Positions 9,868-20,983 of a DNA stretch of 64,000 bases are shown piece after piece; the first letter of the stretch is position 1; every line of letters starts with the position of its first letter. Where the stretch lies: positions 186,001 to 250,000 of the forward strand of contig JASPKZ010004952.1 of assembly GCA_030220185.1 (NCBI GenBank). Direction: 5' to 3'. The DNA comes from Diploptera punctata (Eukaryota; Arthropoda; Insecta; Blattodea; Blaberidae). The translations under genes were made by a program, and so were the position numbers. A model generated the notes under the pieces. The model did no database searches. It saw only the letters and a program-made list of their open reading frames with translations, and was not told where the DNA came from.

Positions 9868-11037
9868 CATCATCATCATCTGCATTCATGGATTAGGTCT
9901 AATGACCCATTCCGACTTCAGCCCATCTCTTTCTGGGTCTGCCCACATCTCGGGTGCCTTTAGGTTTGTATTTTGTTATTTGTTTTGGATATCTATCTTC
10001 ATTCATTCTGTCTATGTGTTGCTTCCATTTTTGTCTATATGTATCTATTTTATCAGTTATTGCAAATATTTCAAGTTCCTGTCTTATTTCTGTGTTCTTG
10101 ATTCTGTCTTCCTTAGTGCACCCTTTAACAGATCTCAAAAATTTCATTTCTGCCGCCGTTATCCTACTTAGATCTTGTTTTTTATGTATACAGGCTTCTG
10201 ATCCATAGAGCAATACCGGTACTGCCAACATTTTATAAAATTTCAATTGGGTCTCTCTTGTTGTTTTGTTATTTAGTGATCGTTTTATCGTACCACATAT
10301 TCCCTGGAATTTTGCTATTTTATTATTTATATCATTATCATAATTAAATGAAATGTCACATCCTAGATAAGTGAGATGGTTCACCTGTTCTATGATTTTG
10401 TTTCCTATTACTATTTTTGATCAGATTTGATTTTTCCCTTGGAATGCCATTACCTTAGTTTTTTCTATGGATATTTTGAGATTATATTGTTCACATATAT
10501 TATGTAGTTTAAAAATATTCCTTTGAAGTTCGTCTTCTGTATTTGCTATTATTACCTGGTCATCAGTGTATAATAATGTTTTCAAGTAGTGTGTTTTATC
10601 TAATTTTATTCCTTTATTTGTTTCTTCGTTCCATTTTTCTATTATATCATTGATGTATAGGTTAAATAAAACTGGAGAGATACTGCATCCTTGTTTAACT
10701 CCTTGATTAGTATGAATTTTATTTTTACTTACTTCATTTCTAGTTTTTATAACAAAATTTTGTGTTCCAGTACAAACTCTTTATAGCTGTTATTAAGTGT
10801 TTCGGAATTCCTTTTTCTTTTAAAATTGTCCAGAGTTTTCCTCTGTCTACTTTATCAAATGCCTTGACAAAATCAATAAAAGCTATGTGTGTTTCCTTGT
10901 TATATTCTCTTCTTTTGTTTATAAATTCTTTTATCGTAAATATATTATCCATACATGAATGCCCTGGTCTGAATACACTTTGTTCTTCTGTTAACATTAC
11001 CTCTGCTATTTGTTTTAACCTAAATGTTAAAATTCTG
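9868..11037 (-). mobile_element. RTE-clade LINE, 5'-truncated, TSD
   Basis: A 1170-bp minus-strand insertion flanked by the 12-bp duplication CCTCAAAATATT (9856-9867, 11038-11049). The 3' end is (ATG)n. Reading from the 5' side it has RT motif A (IAFIDFVKAFDKVDR), YTDD at motif C, then MNHLTYLGCDISF and the RTE C-terminus ending in GRPRKRW. Frames are broken between 10384 and 10740. The reverse transcriptase would have copied its own mRNA at nicked sites; this copy cannot. Confidence 0.88.
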
Positions 11038-11231
11038 CCTCAAAATATTACTTCTTAAAATAAAACATTAATATATATTTTTATTGTATTCATTTTGAAT
11101 GTTAGAAAACAAATTACATTTTCTTACAAGCTTAAAGGTAAACAGTTATTCGACCAATGAAAATGCAGTCAATACATCTGATTTGTTCTCTTTACAATTG
11201 GAATTTAGATCAGAAGAGGTATAGCATCTGT

Positions 11232-11466
11232 ATTGAACTTTTATAGGAATAAATCACTATTAGGTTTAATTTAAGATAAAATCAAATGTTTCATACCTCT
11301 CCTCATATTAATCTTCTAAGTAGATCGCAATTTCAGGTTCATGGTGAACCCATCCTCAGTCATGAGCCAGCAAAATGGTACTAAGAATTGGTTTGCCATC
11401 AACCCCGAAATTGAGAACTACTTAGAAGATTAATATGAGGAGAGGTATGAAACATTTGATTTTATC
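11232..11466. mobile_element. PLE-e miniature palindrome with TSD
   Basis: A 235-bp element flanked by ATAGCATCTGT (11221-11231, 11467-11477). The arms pair over CATACCTCTCCTCATATTAA and its complement. The minus arm has a full hammerhead core; the plus arm has CTAAGAA in place of CUGANGA. A sister copy is at 20694-20983. Confidence 0.8.
11315..11365 (-). ncRNA. hammerhead-type core, PLE-e
   Basis: Minus strand: CTGAGGA (11359-11353), stem II GGTTCA-CCA-TGAACC, GAAA (11334-11331), stem III ATTGCGAT, H17 C (11323). Stem I is weak by eye, so this is a core-level call. Confidence 0.5.
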
Positions 11467-11479
11467 ATAGCATCTGTGA

Positions 11480-12360
11480 CCTAAACTAGTGGCACTTTAT
11501 CACATACCATAACATTTTTCCAGTATTTTTGTGTTAACAACTGTGTATACTTAACAAAATTGGTAATTTCTTATAATTCATCACTACATTTGTAGTTTAC
11601 TTTGAACTAAAATTATTTACTTCTTATTGAACAATAATTTTGTTGAATTTGAATTGATCAATAAATTAATGATTAATTCAGATTGGTAAAACTTAGATTA
11701 TGTTACATGTGAGCCATCCCGAATCCTGACCATAATTCCCTTCTAAACTGAGATCTGAGAAAACACATACAAAAGTAGTTGTTAATTAAATAAAAATAAA
11801 ACGTAGTTTTATTTGATTTTCATATTTATGTTGAGTTATACAAATTGAAAACAATGAAATTGGTTAGTAATGAGCAATTGATGACCACGGGTTCTGTAGG
11901 TTACTTCACGCAGACTATACTATGCATGCGTGCATTCAAATGAAAATTTTTCAGGTAGGATTGGCACACATATACTAATCAATAGGTACTTAAGGAATGA
12001 GTAAATAACAAAGTTTTATTCAGACATAGAATTATTACACTTTTAACTTCTATAGTTGACATGATTTCTTAAACTGTATCTAAGTCAAACTGGTGTGTAT
12101 CAAACACTTAAACGTTGACATGTAATATAATTTCCAATGAGGCTGGAAAACTCAATGATTATTATACAGCTATAATGAAACAGTATATGATTTTTAACAG
12201 AGCAAACGAACAAGAGCTATGACCAGACAAGCATTTAATGGCAAGTGAAGAACATATGTGATCTAACAAAGAAGAAGGGAGAATATACCGTGTTGCCAAG
12301 TTCAAAATAATGCAAAATCATTATTAACATTTACCTGATGTAATCCTGAATTAGAATTAT
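11480..12360. other. intron DNA with a PLE-a end fragment
   Basis: Mostly unassigned AT-rich DNA. At about 11785-11830 lies AAAATAAAACGTAGTTTTAT, the terminal text of PLE-a, without the rest of the element. Confidence 0.45.
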
Positions 12361-12375
12361 GCAATATTACACCAT

Positions 12376-12675
12376 GGGGCACGCCGTAGCGTAGTGGTTA
12401 AGGCACTGCGCTACAAGCCGGAAGGTCAAGGGTTCAAGTCCCGGTGGGGTCAGGATTTTTAAACTGACCAAAACCTTCTGGTGGCACTATGGCCCTGGGT
12501 TCGACTCAGCCTCTAACGGAAATGAGTACCAGACGTTTGTTCTGGGGTAAAGGCGGCCGTCATGCAGGGCTGACAACCCGGCTCACATCAAGTGCCAATT
12601 GTCCAGAAAAAGTGGGAGCCTTAACCTCCCACTACCCCAAGGACCTCTGGGCCTGTTGTGGGATCACTTTACTTT
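12376..12675 (+). mobile_element. SINE-C, full length, TSD
   Basis: A 300-bp tRNA-headed SINE with A box TAGCGTAGTGGTTAAGGC and B box GGTTCAAGTCCC. It is flanked by the 13-bp duplication AATATTACACCAT (12363-12375, 12676-12688). It is GC-richer than its surroundings and contains GGGTAAAGGCGGCCGTCATG and a TTGTGGGATCACTTTACTTT end. Other copies at 25001, 26503 and 46334. Confidence 0.92.
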
Positions 12676-12799
12676 AATATTACACCATATGTTGTGATTA
12701 TAAATTTAACAATGAAAAACTAAAATTTAAAAATTACAAAAAAACAGAAAAAAAAGGCACAATTATTGCGACAACAGGTTCCTTATAGCAAAACACTCA

Positions 12800-13220
12800 T
12801 TAAACATAATAAATAAGGTGAGTCTGTTTTCATCTTACCTCATAATGGTTGAATTATTTTAGGATATTCATAGTTAAATATGGGAAATAAGATTATGAGG
12901 TTCTTAATTCAATGAATGAATGAATGAGTCACTTATGTTTTTCTAAACATGGGAACTGCAGTTTTCAAGAGGAAATCCCTCTCATTTTCAACTGATATTA
13001 TGACTTCTTTTAAGATATGTTTAAAAAATATATTTTTCATCTTCATCTAGTCCAGAATCTGGACAAGCTGAAGATAAAACAAAAGTTTGTTTTGAAACAT
13101 GTCCTAAAAGACAAATAAGTGGTCAGTTTTTACAACTATCTAAAAGAACTCAACTTATATGAGGTAAGATGAAAACAGACTCACCTTATTAATTAAGAAG
13201 AACCTCATAATGTTACTTCC
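12800..13220. mobile_element. PLE-c palindrome with hammerhead
   Basis: The outer arms AATAAGGTGAGTCTGTTTTC... (near 12814) and its complement (near 13155-13190) flank a centre that carries a hammerhead core on the plus strand. The right end has AACCTCATAATGTTACTTCC. About 220 bp of unmatched sequence sits in the left half, so this copy has probably been altered since insertion. Confidence 0.65.
13055..13112 (+). ncRNA. hammerhead ribozyme, PLE-c
   Basis: CTGAAGA 13068-13074, stem II AAAACAA-AAG-TTTGTTTT, GAAA 13094-13097, stem III ACATGT, H17 C at 13103. Inner stem I has AG/CT. Core intact. Confidence 0.6.
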
Positions 13221-13390
13221 TCAGTAATTTTATAACTCATTAAAAATCCCTCAGTAACATATGAAAGTTTGTTTATAGAGTTTGGATTCACTCTGCATAT
13301 TTCACCTCCCTCAAATGATGATTAAAGTTATTCTTCCACCTCATTCTTCAGCTACCTACTGGGTGCTTTCCCTCTGGCTTTCATACATTC

Positions 13391-13700
13391 AAAAAACTAA
13401 GGAAGAAAAATTAACAAATTTTGAAATTCATGGAGAAGTTGATTTGATTGGGAGTTTCACCGGTCCACCAACAGATGGAGTAAGAAGCACAGAACATTGG
13501 TTGTGTAGTTACTGAATATGTAACTTGTAAGGTTATGAAGCCAGTCTAAGTAGTTGACAGGATGAGGTGAAAGAAATCTTATTTTAAATTTTAAATTAAA
13601 CCTCATAGTGATATTTCCTATAACAGTTCAATACAAGAAGTATCAAACCTAAATTTAAACTAGATTCCAGACTATCGGCAACCATAGGAATAATTCCTCT
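13391..13700 (-). repeat. 305-bp inverted repeat, right copy
   Basis: Reverse complement of 7493-7800 with no difference I can see. It contains the plus-strand coding text EEKLTNFEIHGEVDLIGSFT of a PLE tail, then the PLE end motif and a SINE-A piece. It is embedded in a LINE-F copy whose sequence resumes at about 13706 with a small deletion. Confidence 0.85.
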
Positions 13701-14016
13701 TTCATTCTCTATCCGTGGCACATGTCCTGCCCATCGCAGTCTATGAGACTTAACTGTTATTATACCTGATTTCCCATTTAGATCATGTAGCTCACTCTTA
13801 AGCAGTCTTCAGCATTCACCTGCATCTCTCTTTGCTCAAAAAATTTTTCTAAGAACATTTTTTTTAACCGTTTTTATGATATCTCATTTCCCATAGAGAT
13901 CTCATAGCTTATTGTTATGTAATATCTTCCATTCACCTGTCTGTTCAACTCTCATTGATCTATAAATTTTCCTAAGAACTTTATTCTCAAATACTCATAA
14001 TCTTTTCTCCTTTCTT

Positions 14017-14165
14017 AAAGTTTTTTTTTTCTAATGCTACCAGGTTGTATTATATAACATTTCCGGCTTTCTCCCCTGGCATTAGCAGAACTGTAATCCA
14101 TTTCTTAGGATGGGGCACCTGGAAGGCAGAGTTACATTACCCCGATGATATGATAGGTGATTCTT
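14017..14165 (-). mobile_element. SINE-A 3' half, short TSD
   Basis: Reverse orientation: CTACCAGGTTGTATTATATA, CCCCTGGCATTAGCAG and CATCTAGATGATATGATAG-type text. It is flanked by TTCTTAAAG on both sides, within LINE-F. Confidence 0.7.
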
Positions 14166-14384
14166 AAAGTAAAAGTCCATGTTTCGCATCCATATATATA
14201 ACTGGGAGAATAGCTGTTTTATACATTTTTAGTTTAATGGTTATTGAGAGAAACTGGGATGACAGGCATAATAGCTTGTGTTTCTAGCAATGAGATAAAA
14301 ATAAAAGAAAAAGCTGAATCCACTTTACATCTTATGTAGCGTGTGAAAGTCAGATCAATACTTATTTATCAGCATTAAATTTCT

Positions 14385-14506
14385 ATACAATATTTTTTTT
14401 GACTATTTAACTCATGCCCCAAATGGGAGTTAATGACCAATCACATTTCAATAATTTTTTATTTACATCCAATCACAGTTGTTTTTCCACCTCAAATTTT
14501 ATCAGT
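14385..14506 (+). repeat. repeat family H, left part
   Basis: GACTATTTAACTCATGCCCC and CAAATGGGAGTTAATGACCA recur exactly at about 32607-32650. The repeat is cut here by the LINE at 14507-18150 and resumes at 18151. Family unknown to me. Confidence 0.65.
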
Positions 14507-14785
14507 GGGTTGTAAAGGGTAGTGATGTGTGTATAACCTCTCCTACCCAATTCTCATCCTCACCTTCTTGTAGTACAACCCGTTTTCACAAACGAGGCTC
14601 TGAGGACTGAGTCACGGCAGTATAACCGTTCCATAGGGTACTGAGTAAATGCGGTATCCTAATGTCTGTCCAGAGACTAAAAGGTAGCAGCCCTACCACT
14701 GGATTACTTAGCGTTGGGCTAGTAACCCGTCCTAAGGAACTTCAAAACTACTTTCAAGTCTCAACATGAAAAGATCCAGAAGGAA

Positions 14786-15594
14786 TTGAAATATGACGAC
14801 CAACAGCAAAGAAATATGGTTAAAAGAAAACGGCACAATGATATTGTAAGATATGCAACCTGGAATGTCCGAAGCATCCATGAAAAAGAAGAGGAACTAG
14901 ACAGTATATTTAAGAATAGAAACACTGATATTGCAGTAACTACAGAAATTAAGAAGAAACTTAAAGGAACGAAAGAAACACAAAATTATGTACAAATATA
15001 TAGCGGTGTCGACAGGAAAACCCATGGACAAGCTGGAGTAATGAATTGGATTAATAAAACCATAAGAAATAAAATTCAACACTACACTTACTGGAATGAA
15101 AGAATATTAGAGCTTCGACTGAAAATAAATAGAGGTAATTTGACAGTTCTTGGTGTATATGCGCCAGAGGAAGGCCGCGAAGAAGATAATGAATTCTATA
15201 AAATGTTACAAGAAATTTATAGCAAAATAAATAGAAATGATTACATTCTCATAATAGGAGATTTAAATGCCAGAGTGGGCAATGCTCAAGTCAACAATAA
15301 TATTGGAACATTTGGCGAACCATCTAGCAATAGGAATGGGACAAGATTAACAGATTTTGCTATATACAATGAACTGAGAATAACGAATACCTTTTACAAT
15401 CATAGAAACATACATAAGTATACATGGCATCGTCAGGACTCAAAATCAATCATTGATTATTTCGTTGCAAATAATAAGATTTTAAAATTGTTTCTCGATG
15501 TCAGACCTTACAGAGGATATGATATTGGTTCAGATCACTACCTAGTAGAAGCAAAAATAAGATTTCCACCAAGATGGTTAAAAAAGAAGAAACA
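14786..15594 (+). pseudogene. LINE EEP endonuclease region
   Basis: The longest open piece of the LINE ORF. It keeps the endonuclease/exonuclease/phosphatase motifs: the N-terminal TWNVRS, the GDLNARVG metal-binding loop, DYFVANN and the terminal SDHYLV catalytic His. In the intact element it would nick target DNA for reverse transcription. The frame diverges after about 15650, so the polyprotein is not made. Confidence 0.85.
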
Positions 15595-16916
15595 ACAACA
15601 GTGCATAGAACAAAAGTACAAGGTAAAATTATTTTATGATGACAGCATTAAATGGTTGGTTATATTCGAGAAGAATTCAGCAATATATGGCTACAACTCC
15701 AGAAAGTAATGATGTTGAAGAAGAATGGAAAAACATTAAAATGATAATTCAAAATGCAGCTAATGAAACTTTAGGAAAAATAAATATACAACAAAGAAGA
15801 AATAGAACTCTAAAAATCTGAGATGATCAAATAAAACAATTGACTGAAGAGAAAAATGCAGCTTACAAAAAATGTTTGAACACAAAGAGAGTAGAAAATG
15901 AAATAGAATTCAAATGCTGTAGAGCTATTGTTAAGAGGGAAAAAAGAAAGAGACATAAGAAAACATGGTTAAATTTTGTTACACATTTAGAGTCAGACTT
16001 GCATAAGCTCCAACCTAATGCCTTCAAAATATTAAAACATTTGAATAAATATATTAAAGAATCTACCAAAATTAATTGCGGGAGTAACAAAAGAAGATTT
16101 TTTCAATTATTATAAAAGTCTTTGGACTGACAATAGCTATGAAGATACAATTTTCCAAAATAATAATGAGACAGGTTCCATAATATCATTGGAAGAATTG
16201 AACAATAGTTTAAAGAAATTGAAAAACGGGAAGGCAACTGGCACAGATGGCTTGAATTCTGAATTGTACAAATATGCAGGCAAACAGTTCCATGAAAGAC
16301 TGTTGTCCTTCTTTAATAACGTATTCAAAAATGCAGATATACCACAAGAATGGAAGACAAGCATTGTTATACCCCTGTTCAAGAAAGGAGACGAGAGAAA
16401 AATGGACAACTATAGGGGAATCAGTTTGCTAAACACATGCTACAAAATTTATGCAGACATTTTAAATGGAAAATTGAAAAGTTTCAGCGAAAAATTCCTT
16501 ATGGAATGTCAAAATGGATTTAGGAAAGGACTATCTTGTATTGATTCAGCATTTTCTGTTAAACTATTGCTCAAAAAAGAGGAGAATTCAACTTAGAAAC
16601 ACATTTTGCTTTCATAGATTTTGAAGAAGCATTCGACACAGTCAAGAGATCAAAACTCTTAAATATATTGGAAGACAGAAATATACCAAATTTACTTCGG
16701 TGGAACATACATATTTACAAAGACAACACCATAAAGATTAAATTAAATAACAGATTTTCTGAAGAAGGAATTATAAATCAAGGTGTGAGACAAGGCTGCC
16801 CCTTATCTCCAACACTCTTTGCAATTTATATCAATGAAGTAATATGTTGCTGGAACAAGAAATATAAATTTGGAATAAGAACATCAGAAAATAGAAAATT
16901 AAACATCCTATTGTTT

Positions 16917-17476
16917 AAAAATCATTAAAAATCATCGGAGAACATTTTGTTTAAATAACTCACCTCATAGGATTCATGCTTCCATGATATCGCGATTTCA
17001 AACATAATCATGTTCATCGTCAGCCATAACTCCGACTGTTGAAATTCTTCGGCCGTCAACTATTCTATTGTCGCCATCTTCAGTGCTGCTATCTATGGTT
17101 GAATTTATGAACTTCGAAATCAATGTAATTTCGTTAGGGATATCAAAATTCATTGATCTATTTTTGTTTTTCTGAATGTATATTTTTTCCCAAACTGTCA
17201 ATTCCAAAGGTTTCTCTACTTGTTTTAAAAGTTTAGCTTCTCTTCCAATTTTATGATGTTCTAATAAACTATGTGCAGCAATTGCAGATTTTTCAATTTC
17301 ACAATTTTTAATATTTCTGAAATGTTCTTTTGTCCGAATTTCCAAATTCCTTTTTGTTTTTCCTATATAAACTTTATTGCAATCTTCACAATTTATTTGA
17401 TAAATTCCAGATTTCTTACTGTCTGGAACTTTGACTTTTTTATTGGTACTTAGAAGATTACCCAGACTAAATTTAT
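16917..17476 (-). mobile_element. PLE-b-like insertion in LINE RT, TSD
   Basis: A 560-bp 5'-truncated element flanked by CTATTGTTT (16908-16916, 17477-17485). It interrupts the LINE at the codon just before FADD, the reverse transcriptase catalytic motif. The minus strand has an open frame from the insertion edge to TGA at 16998: NLLSTNKKVKVPDSKKSGIY, then YIGKTKRNLEIRTKEHFRN (GIY-YIG), CEDC zinc-ligand pair, and LELTVWEKIYIQKNK. The 3' end has CCTATGAGGTGAGTT and about 50 bp more. Confidence 0.9.
16980..17030 (-). ncRNA. hammerhead ribozyme overlapping ORF stop
   Basis: Minus strand: CTGACGA (17023-17017), stem II AACAT-GATT-ATGTT, GAAA (16999-16996), stem III ATCGCGAT, H17 A, stem I ATGG/TCAT. 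The ORF ends MADDEHDYV with stop TGA, whose G and A are core bases G12 and A13. Confidence 0.7.
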
Positions 17477-18442
17477 CTATTGTTTGCAGATGACCAAATA
17501 ATAATAGCAAATTCAGAAGATAATCTACAGAAAAAACAAAAATTATGGCATTTCAAGGTGTAGATCCTGTCAGAAGTAAAATTGTACTGGACAATAAAAT
17601 TTTGGAGCAGGTGAATAATTTTACATATCTAGGATGCAATATCTCATATGAAGAAGAAAAGGATGTAAATGCAAAAATATCTAAATTTTTAAGAATTTTA
17701 GGGTTAATAAATTCTATCTTCAAGCCACAGTTAGTCCAAAAACATTCAACACTAAAAGTGTATAAAACACTGGCTCTTCCAACTCTTTTGTATGGTAGCG
17801 AAGTATGGATGTTGAAACAACAGGATATACAGAGACTTAGATCTGCTGAAATGAGATACCTTCGGAGGACTGCAGGATACACACTACTAGATCACAAAAA
17901 AAATGAAGACATCTTAGAAGAATTACACATGGAAACTTTAGAAAACAAAATTTCTGATTATAAGTCAAGATGGATGCAACATGTTCATCAAATGGAAGAT
18001 CACAGGATACCCAAACAAATGTTAAGATATCAACCTGCAGGAAGAAGACCAGGACGTCCACTTAAAAGACTTTTGGATGGTGTTTCTCTTGAGGCCGAAA
18101 CAGGTCAATAAATGGCCTAAATTCGTGAATGTGCTATGATGATGATGATGAATTTTATCAGTTCTATCTACATAACTTAATTAATTTAATCACTTTAAAA
18201 TCAAGCTCCTCCTTTTTAACATTTTGAATAGATCATAGCATTATTTTGCAGTGACCACATGTGGCTACCAGATTGTATATATAGTGCACGAATGTCAGTA
18301 GTTAGCGCTTGCGGGAGATAATATAAAAACATTTGTAGCAATTGATTATACCACCAAAAAAAAAACCACTGTTTGCACTTCCTTAAACAAATTATTTTCC
18401 AGGAAATAACATTGCAGAAAAATATAATTGACATATTTACAT

Positions 18443-18634
18443 ATAAGTCAAGATGGATGCAACATGTTTATCGAAAGGAAGATCACAGAATACCCAAACA
18501 AATGTTAAGATATCAACCTGCAGGAAGAAGAAGACCAGGACGTCCACTCAAAAGACTTTTGGATGGTGTTTCTCTTGAGCACGAAACAGGTCAACAAATG
18601 GCCTAAATTCATGAATGTACTATGATGATGATGA
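18443..18634 (+). mobile_element. truncated LINE, TSD
   Basis: A 192-bp 3' end of the same family as the 14507-18150 element (MQHVYRKEDHRIPKQMLRYQ, RRPGRPLKRL) with a (GATGAT)n tail. It is flanked by the 14-bp duplication TGACATATTTACAT (18429-18442, 18635-18648). Confidence 0.92.
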
Positions 18635-18684
18635 TGACATATTTACATCATAGGACATCAGGAATTAATACCTATAATATTTGA

Positions 18685-18835
18685 AGAGAAAAATTTTCGT
18701 CTAGACCAAGATTCAAACCCGGGACCTTTGGCTTTCCGGGCCCGGATTTGAGTCTCAGTCTAGGTGAAAATTTTTCTCTTCAAATATAATTTATCCTTCA
18801 GTGAGAAGTGTTAAATTAATAATAAAAACATCAAT
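18685..18835. mobile_element. SINE-B pair, inverted
   Basis: AGAAAAATTTTCGTCTAGAC and, in reverse, GTCTAGGTGAAAATTTTTCT flank CCGGG text with B-box-like sequence. A SINE-B 3' end, ATAATTTATCCTTCAGTGAG, follows. It looks like two SINE-B copies head to head. Confidence 0.55.
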
Positions 18836-19309
18836 ACCTATAATGTTGGTTATAAATTTCTCCACCTAGGGTGCATTCTTACAATATTGCGATCCTTTGG
18901 CAACAAATCATATGATCTGGTTGCAGTGATGAACAAAAGAAGCAAATGAAGCATACCAATCGTTTCTCATTTGTTTTCAAACATCGCCGTTTACATAGAA
19001 TGTATAAATATTTTAAAATAACTATAGTTAAATAATGATTTGTGAGTAAACAGCTTAATTTTATTCATTAAATAGTCCTAAAATCATAGATTTGTGACCC
19101 AAAAGGTGTATAATACTCTTTAATTGTATTTACACAAAGAATCATAGCTAAAATCTGCACATTTATATCATTTCCATTTTGTATATCAGGTAAGTGAGTG
19201 ATGTTGAGTGAATATAGCAGTACTTTCCATGTATTAAATTAAATTTTAACATTCACAATGATGGACAATTATTATTTTGAAAATAAAAATTAATTAATTA
19301 CATAAAAGT

Positions 19310-19565
19310 AAAACTTAGTTTTATTTGATTTTCATATTTATTATATAATTCAGTGACAGCTGTTTTGGTACACTGTACCTTCTTCAGACATGTTAACAAA
19401 TTATGAATTGTGTTCAATGTTAACATGTCTGAAGAAGGTACAGTGTACCGAAACAGCTGTCACTGAATTATATAATAAATATGAAAATCAAATAAAACTA
19501 AGTTTTATTTTTATTTAATTAATAAATATGGATTTTCATCAAGTAAACACCAACTCAATTGATTA
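19310..19565. mobile_element. PLE-a miniature palindrome
   Basis: A short palindrome made of only the hammerhead and terminal region of PLE-a; the arms meet at about 19415. The right end has CAAGTAAACACCAACTCAAT as in 3182-4055. No coding sequence remains. Confidence 0.8.
19405..19478 (+). ncRNA. hammerhead ribozyme, PLE-a plus arm
   Basis: CTGAAGA 19429-19435, stem II GGTAC-AGT-GTACC with perfect pairing, GAAA 19450-19453, stem III ACAGCTGT, H17 C at 19461. The opposite arm has AAAA for GAAA and should be inactive. Confidence 0.68.
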
Positions 19566-19660
19566 GAAAAATTAATGCCTGAATTGGGATTTGAACCAGA
19601 AACCTTTAGCTCTGTATGCTAGTGAGCTAGTGAGCTAACCATTACACTATTTCAGATTTC
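19565..19660 (-). mobile_element. SINE-B tRNA-like copy
   Basis: Reverse orientation: the B box reads GATTTGAACCAGAAACCT on the plus strand. The tRNA-like region includes GCTAGTGAGCTAACCATTAC. It is not a functional tRNA: anticodon-arm pairing is absent. Confidence 0.6.
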
Positions 19661-19734
19661 CGATGCAAAAATTATTTTCTCTTCCTCATATACAATTCTA
19701 TTTATTGTCAGAATCAGATAGCCATCGCTATCTT

Positions 19735-20310
19735 CGAAAAATGTCTCCAGAATAAAATTTTAGAGATATCTAATCAATTGAAATATCTTGGATATTATGT
19801 CACTATCTGGGATGAAAAGGATATCCCTGAAAAAATTACTAGTTATAATAAAAGTTTGGGAATTATTAATCAAGTTATGAAACCATCCCTTGTACAAAAA
19901 GACACCAAATTACGTTTATATAACGCTTTGGCTAGACCAGTGTTGACCTATGGTAGTGAAGCATGGACACTAAAAAGACAACATGAAAGCAGAATAACGG
20001 CTTGTGAAATGAGATTCATGCACAGAACAATGGTTACACCAGATGGGATCGGAAAAGGAACACTGCTATCTTAAAAGAATTGAAGACTACGCCAATATTG
20101 GAATATATTAAACAGTACCAACTAAATTGGAAACACCATCTTGAAAGAATATGTTCAAATCCGATCCCCAAAACTGTTTATAATTATATACCAAGAGGAT
20201 GAAGATCTCTAGGCCATCCTATGAAATGCTGGAGGGAAAATTTTCTATAGGATTGTAACAAGCCTTGGCCTAATACTTGGAAGGAAGAAGAAGAAGAAGA
20301 AGAATTGTCC
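19735..20310 (+). mobile_element. RTE-clade LINE 3' fragment
   Basis: The plus strand encodes MKYLGYYVTIWDEKDIPEKI, KLRLYNALARPVLTYGSEAW and TACEMRFMHRT, then frameshifted text to CNKPWPNTWKEEEE. The tail is (GAA)n. Related tails occur at 30391, 34564, 34857 and 39220. Confidence 0.82.
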
Positions 20311-20693
20311 ATCATTGCAAATCTTAAAATTTAATTTAATACATCAAAATATAAGGTTTAACTGCTATAAAAGTTATGTGATTTAACATTAAAAATGTCG
20401 GCTAAACATGTGATGCAACTTTTACAATTCCTTCATAAACTTCTGTCAAATTTTATTCTTAGGGCTTCATTTCTCAAATCATTTCCCAACATTTACAATG
20501 ATTTTTACATGTTTTCTAACAATTATTATTTGAATACATTTTTATATGATATTAAATTACATGAAGACGTGGCAGTCATATTGAGTTTAATGAATATTCT
20601 GTGTTCCAGTGCAGCCAACATGGAGTCTATACTAACTACCTTACACTAAATAAAATCAGCATGCATTCTTTCATAGGTTAGAGTACTTAAATT

Positions 20694-20983
20694 ATAGATA
20701 AAATCAAATGTATCATACCTCTCCTCATATTAATCTTCTACATCGCGATTTTGGGTTCATGGTGAACTCATCCACAGTATCATTTCTCTGAGTGATGTTA
20801 TGTCGATCAGAAAAACCACTTCTTCTTCTGGAAGACATAACATCAATCGGAAAAATGGTACTAAGGATGGGTTCGCCATGAACCCAAAATTGCAATCTAG
20901 AAGATTAATATGAGGAGAGGTATGATACATATGATTTTATCTTAAATTAAACCTCATAGTGTTTTATTCCTATAAAAGTTAAC
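20694..20983. mobile_element. PLE-e miniature palindrome with TSD
   Basis: A 290-bp palindrome flanked by TACTTAAATT (20684-20693, 20984-20993). The arms contain CATACCTCTCCTCATATTAA and its complement. Both hammerhead cores are degraded (CTGTGGA on the minus arm, CTAAGGA on the plus arm; AAAA for GAAA). The right end reads ACCTCATAGTGTTTTATTCC. Confidence 0.8.

Larger units (their letters stand above)
13290..14270 (-). mobile_element. LINE-F fragment with two insertions
   Basis: Minus-strand LINE-F 3' region: TTCCACCTCATTCTTC and CTCTGGCTTTCATAC at the left, and CATGTCCTGCCCATCGCAGT to the right. It is interrupted by the inverted-repeat unit (about 13387-13705) and by SINE-A at about 14017-14165. 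Confidence 0.75.
14507..18150 (+). mobile_element. near-complete RTE-clade LINE with TSD
   Basis: A 3644-bp insertion flanked by a perfect 12-bp duplication AATTTTATCAGT (14495-14506, 18151-18162), with a (GATGAT)n tail. The 5' leader has GGATTACTTAGCGTTGGGCT. The ORF opens at 14786 with an EEP endonuclease of about 260 residues (YATWNVRSIHEKEEE; ILIIGDLNARVGN; IGSDHYLVEA at the end), typical of CFDP2-like/RTE proteins. The RT follows at 16189-16928 (KNGKATGTDGLNSELYKYAG; NYRGISLLNTCYKIY; QGVRQGCPLSPTLFAIYINE) and 17484-18110 (FADDQIIIA; YLGCNIS; GRRPGRPLKRL). Frameshifts occur near 15650, 15820, 16090 and 16594. A 560-bp PLE splits the RT. Confidence 0.92.
18151..19090 (+). repeat. repeat family H, right part, with inserts
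   Basis: It resumes the family-H sequence after the LINE: AAGCTCCTCCTTTTTAACAT, then at 18865 CACCTAGGGTGCATTCTTAC and near 18960-19080 ATAAATATTTTAAAATAACT. The same order is found at 32755, 32940 and 36800. A short LINE (18443-18634) and a SINE-B sit inside. Confidence 0.6.

Noticed and set aside
12376..12450. Possible tRNA genes (also at 925, 5578, 32455, 40040, 46334, 63765)
   Set aside because: All are SINE heads: repeated in the window, joined to shared bodies, often with TSDs, and lacking full cloverleaf pairing.
13282..13515. 77-codon plus ORF as a gene
   Set aside because: It joins reversed LINE-F sequence to a PLE tail; a chance fusion of two elements.
20395..20649. 84-codon plus ORF
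   Set aside because: Low-complexity AT-rich translation with no motif; lies between a LINE tail and a palindrome.
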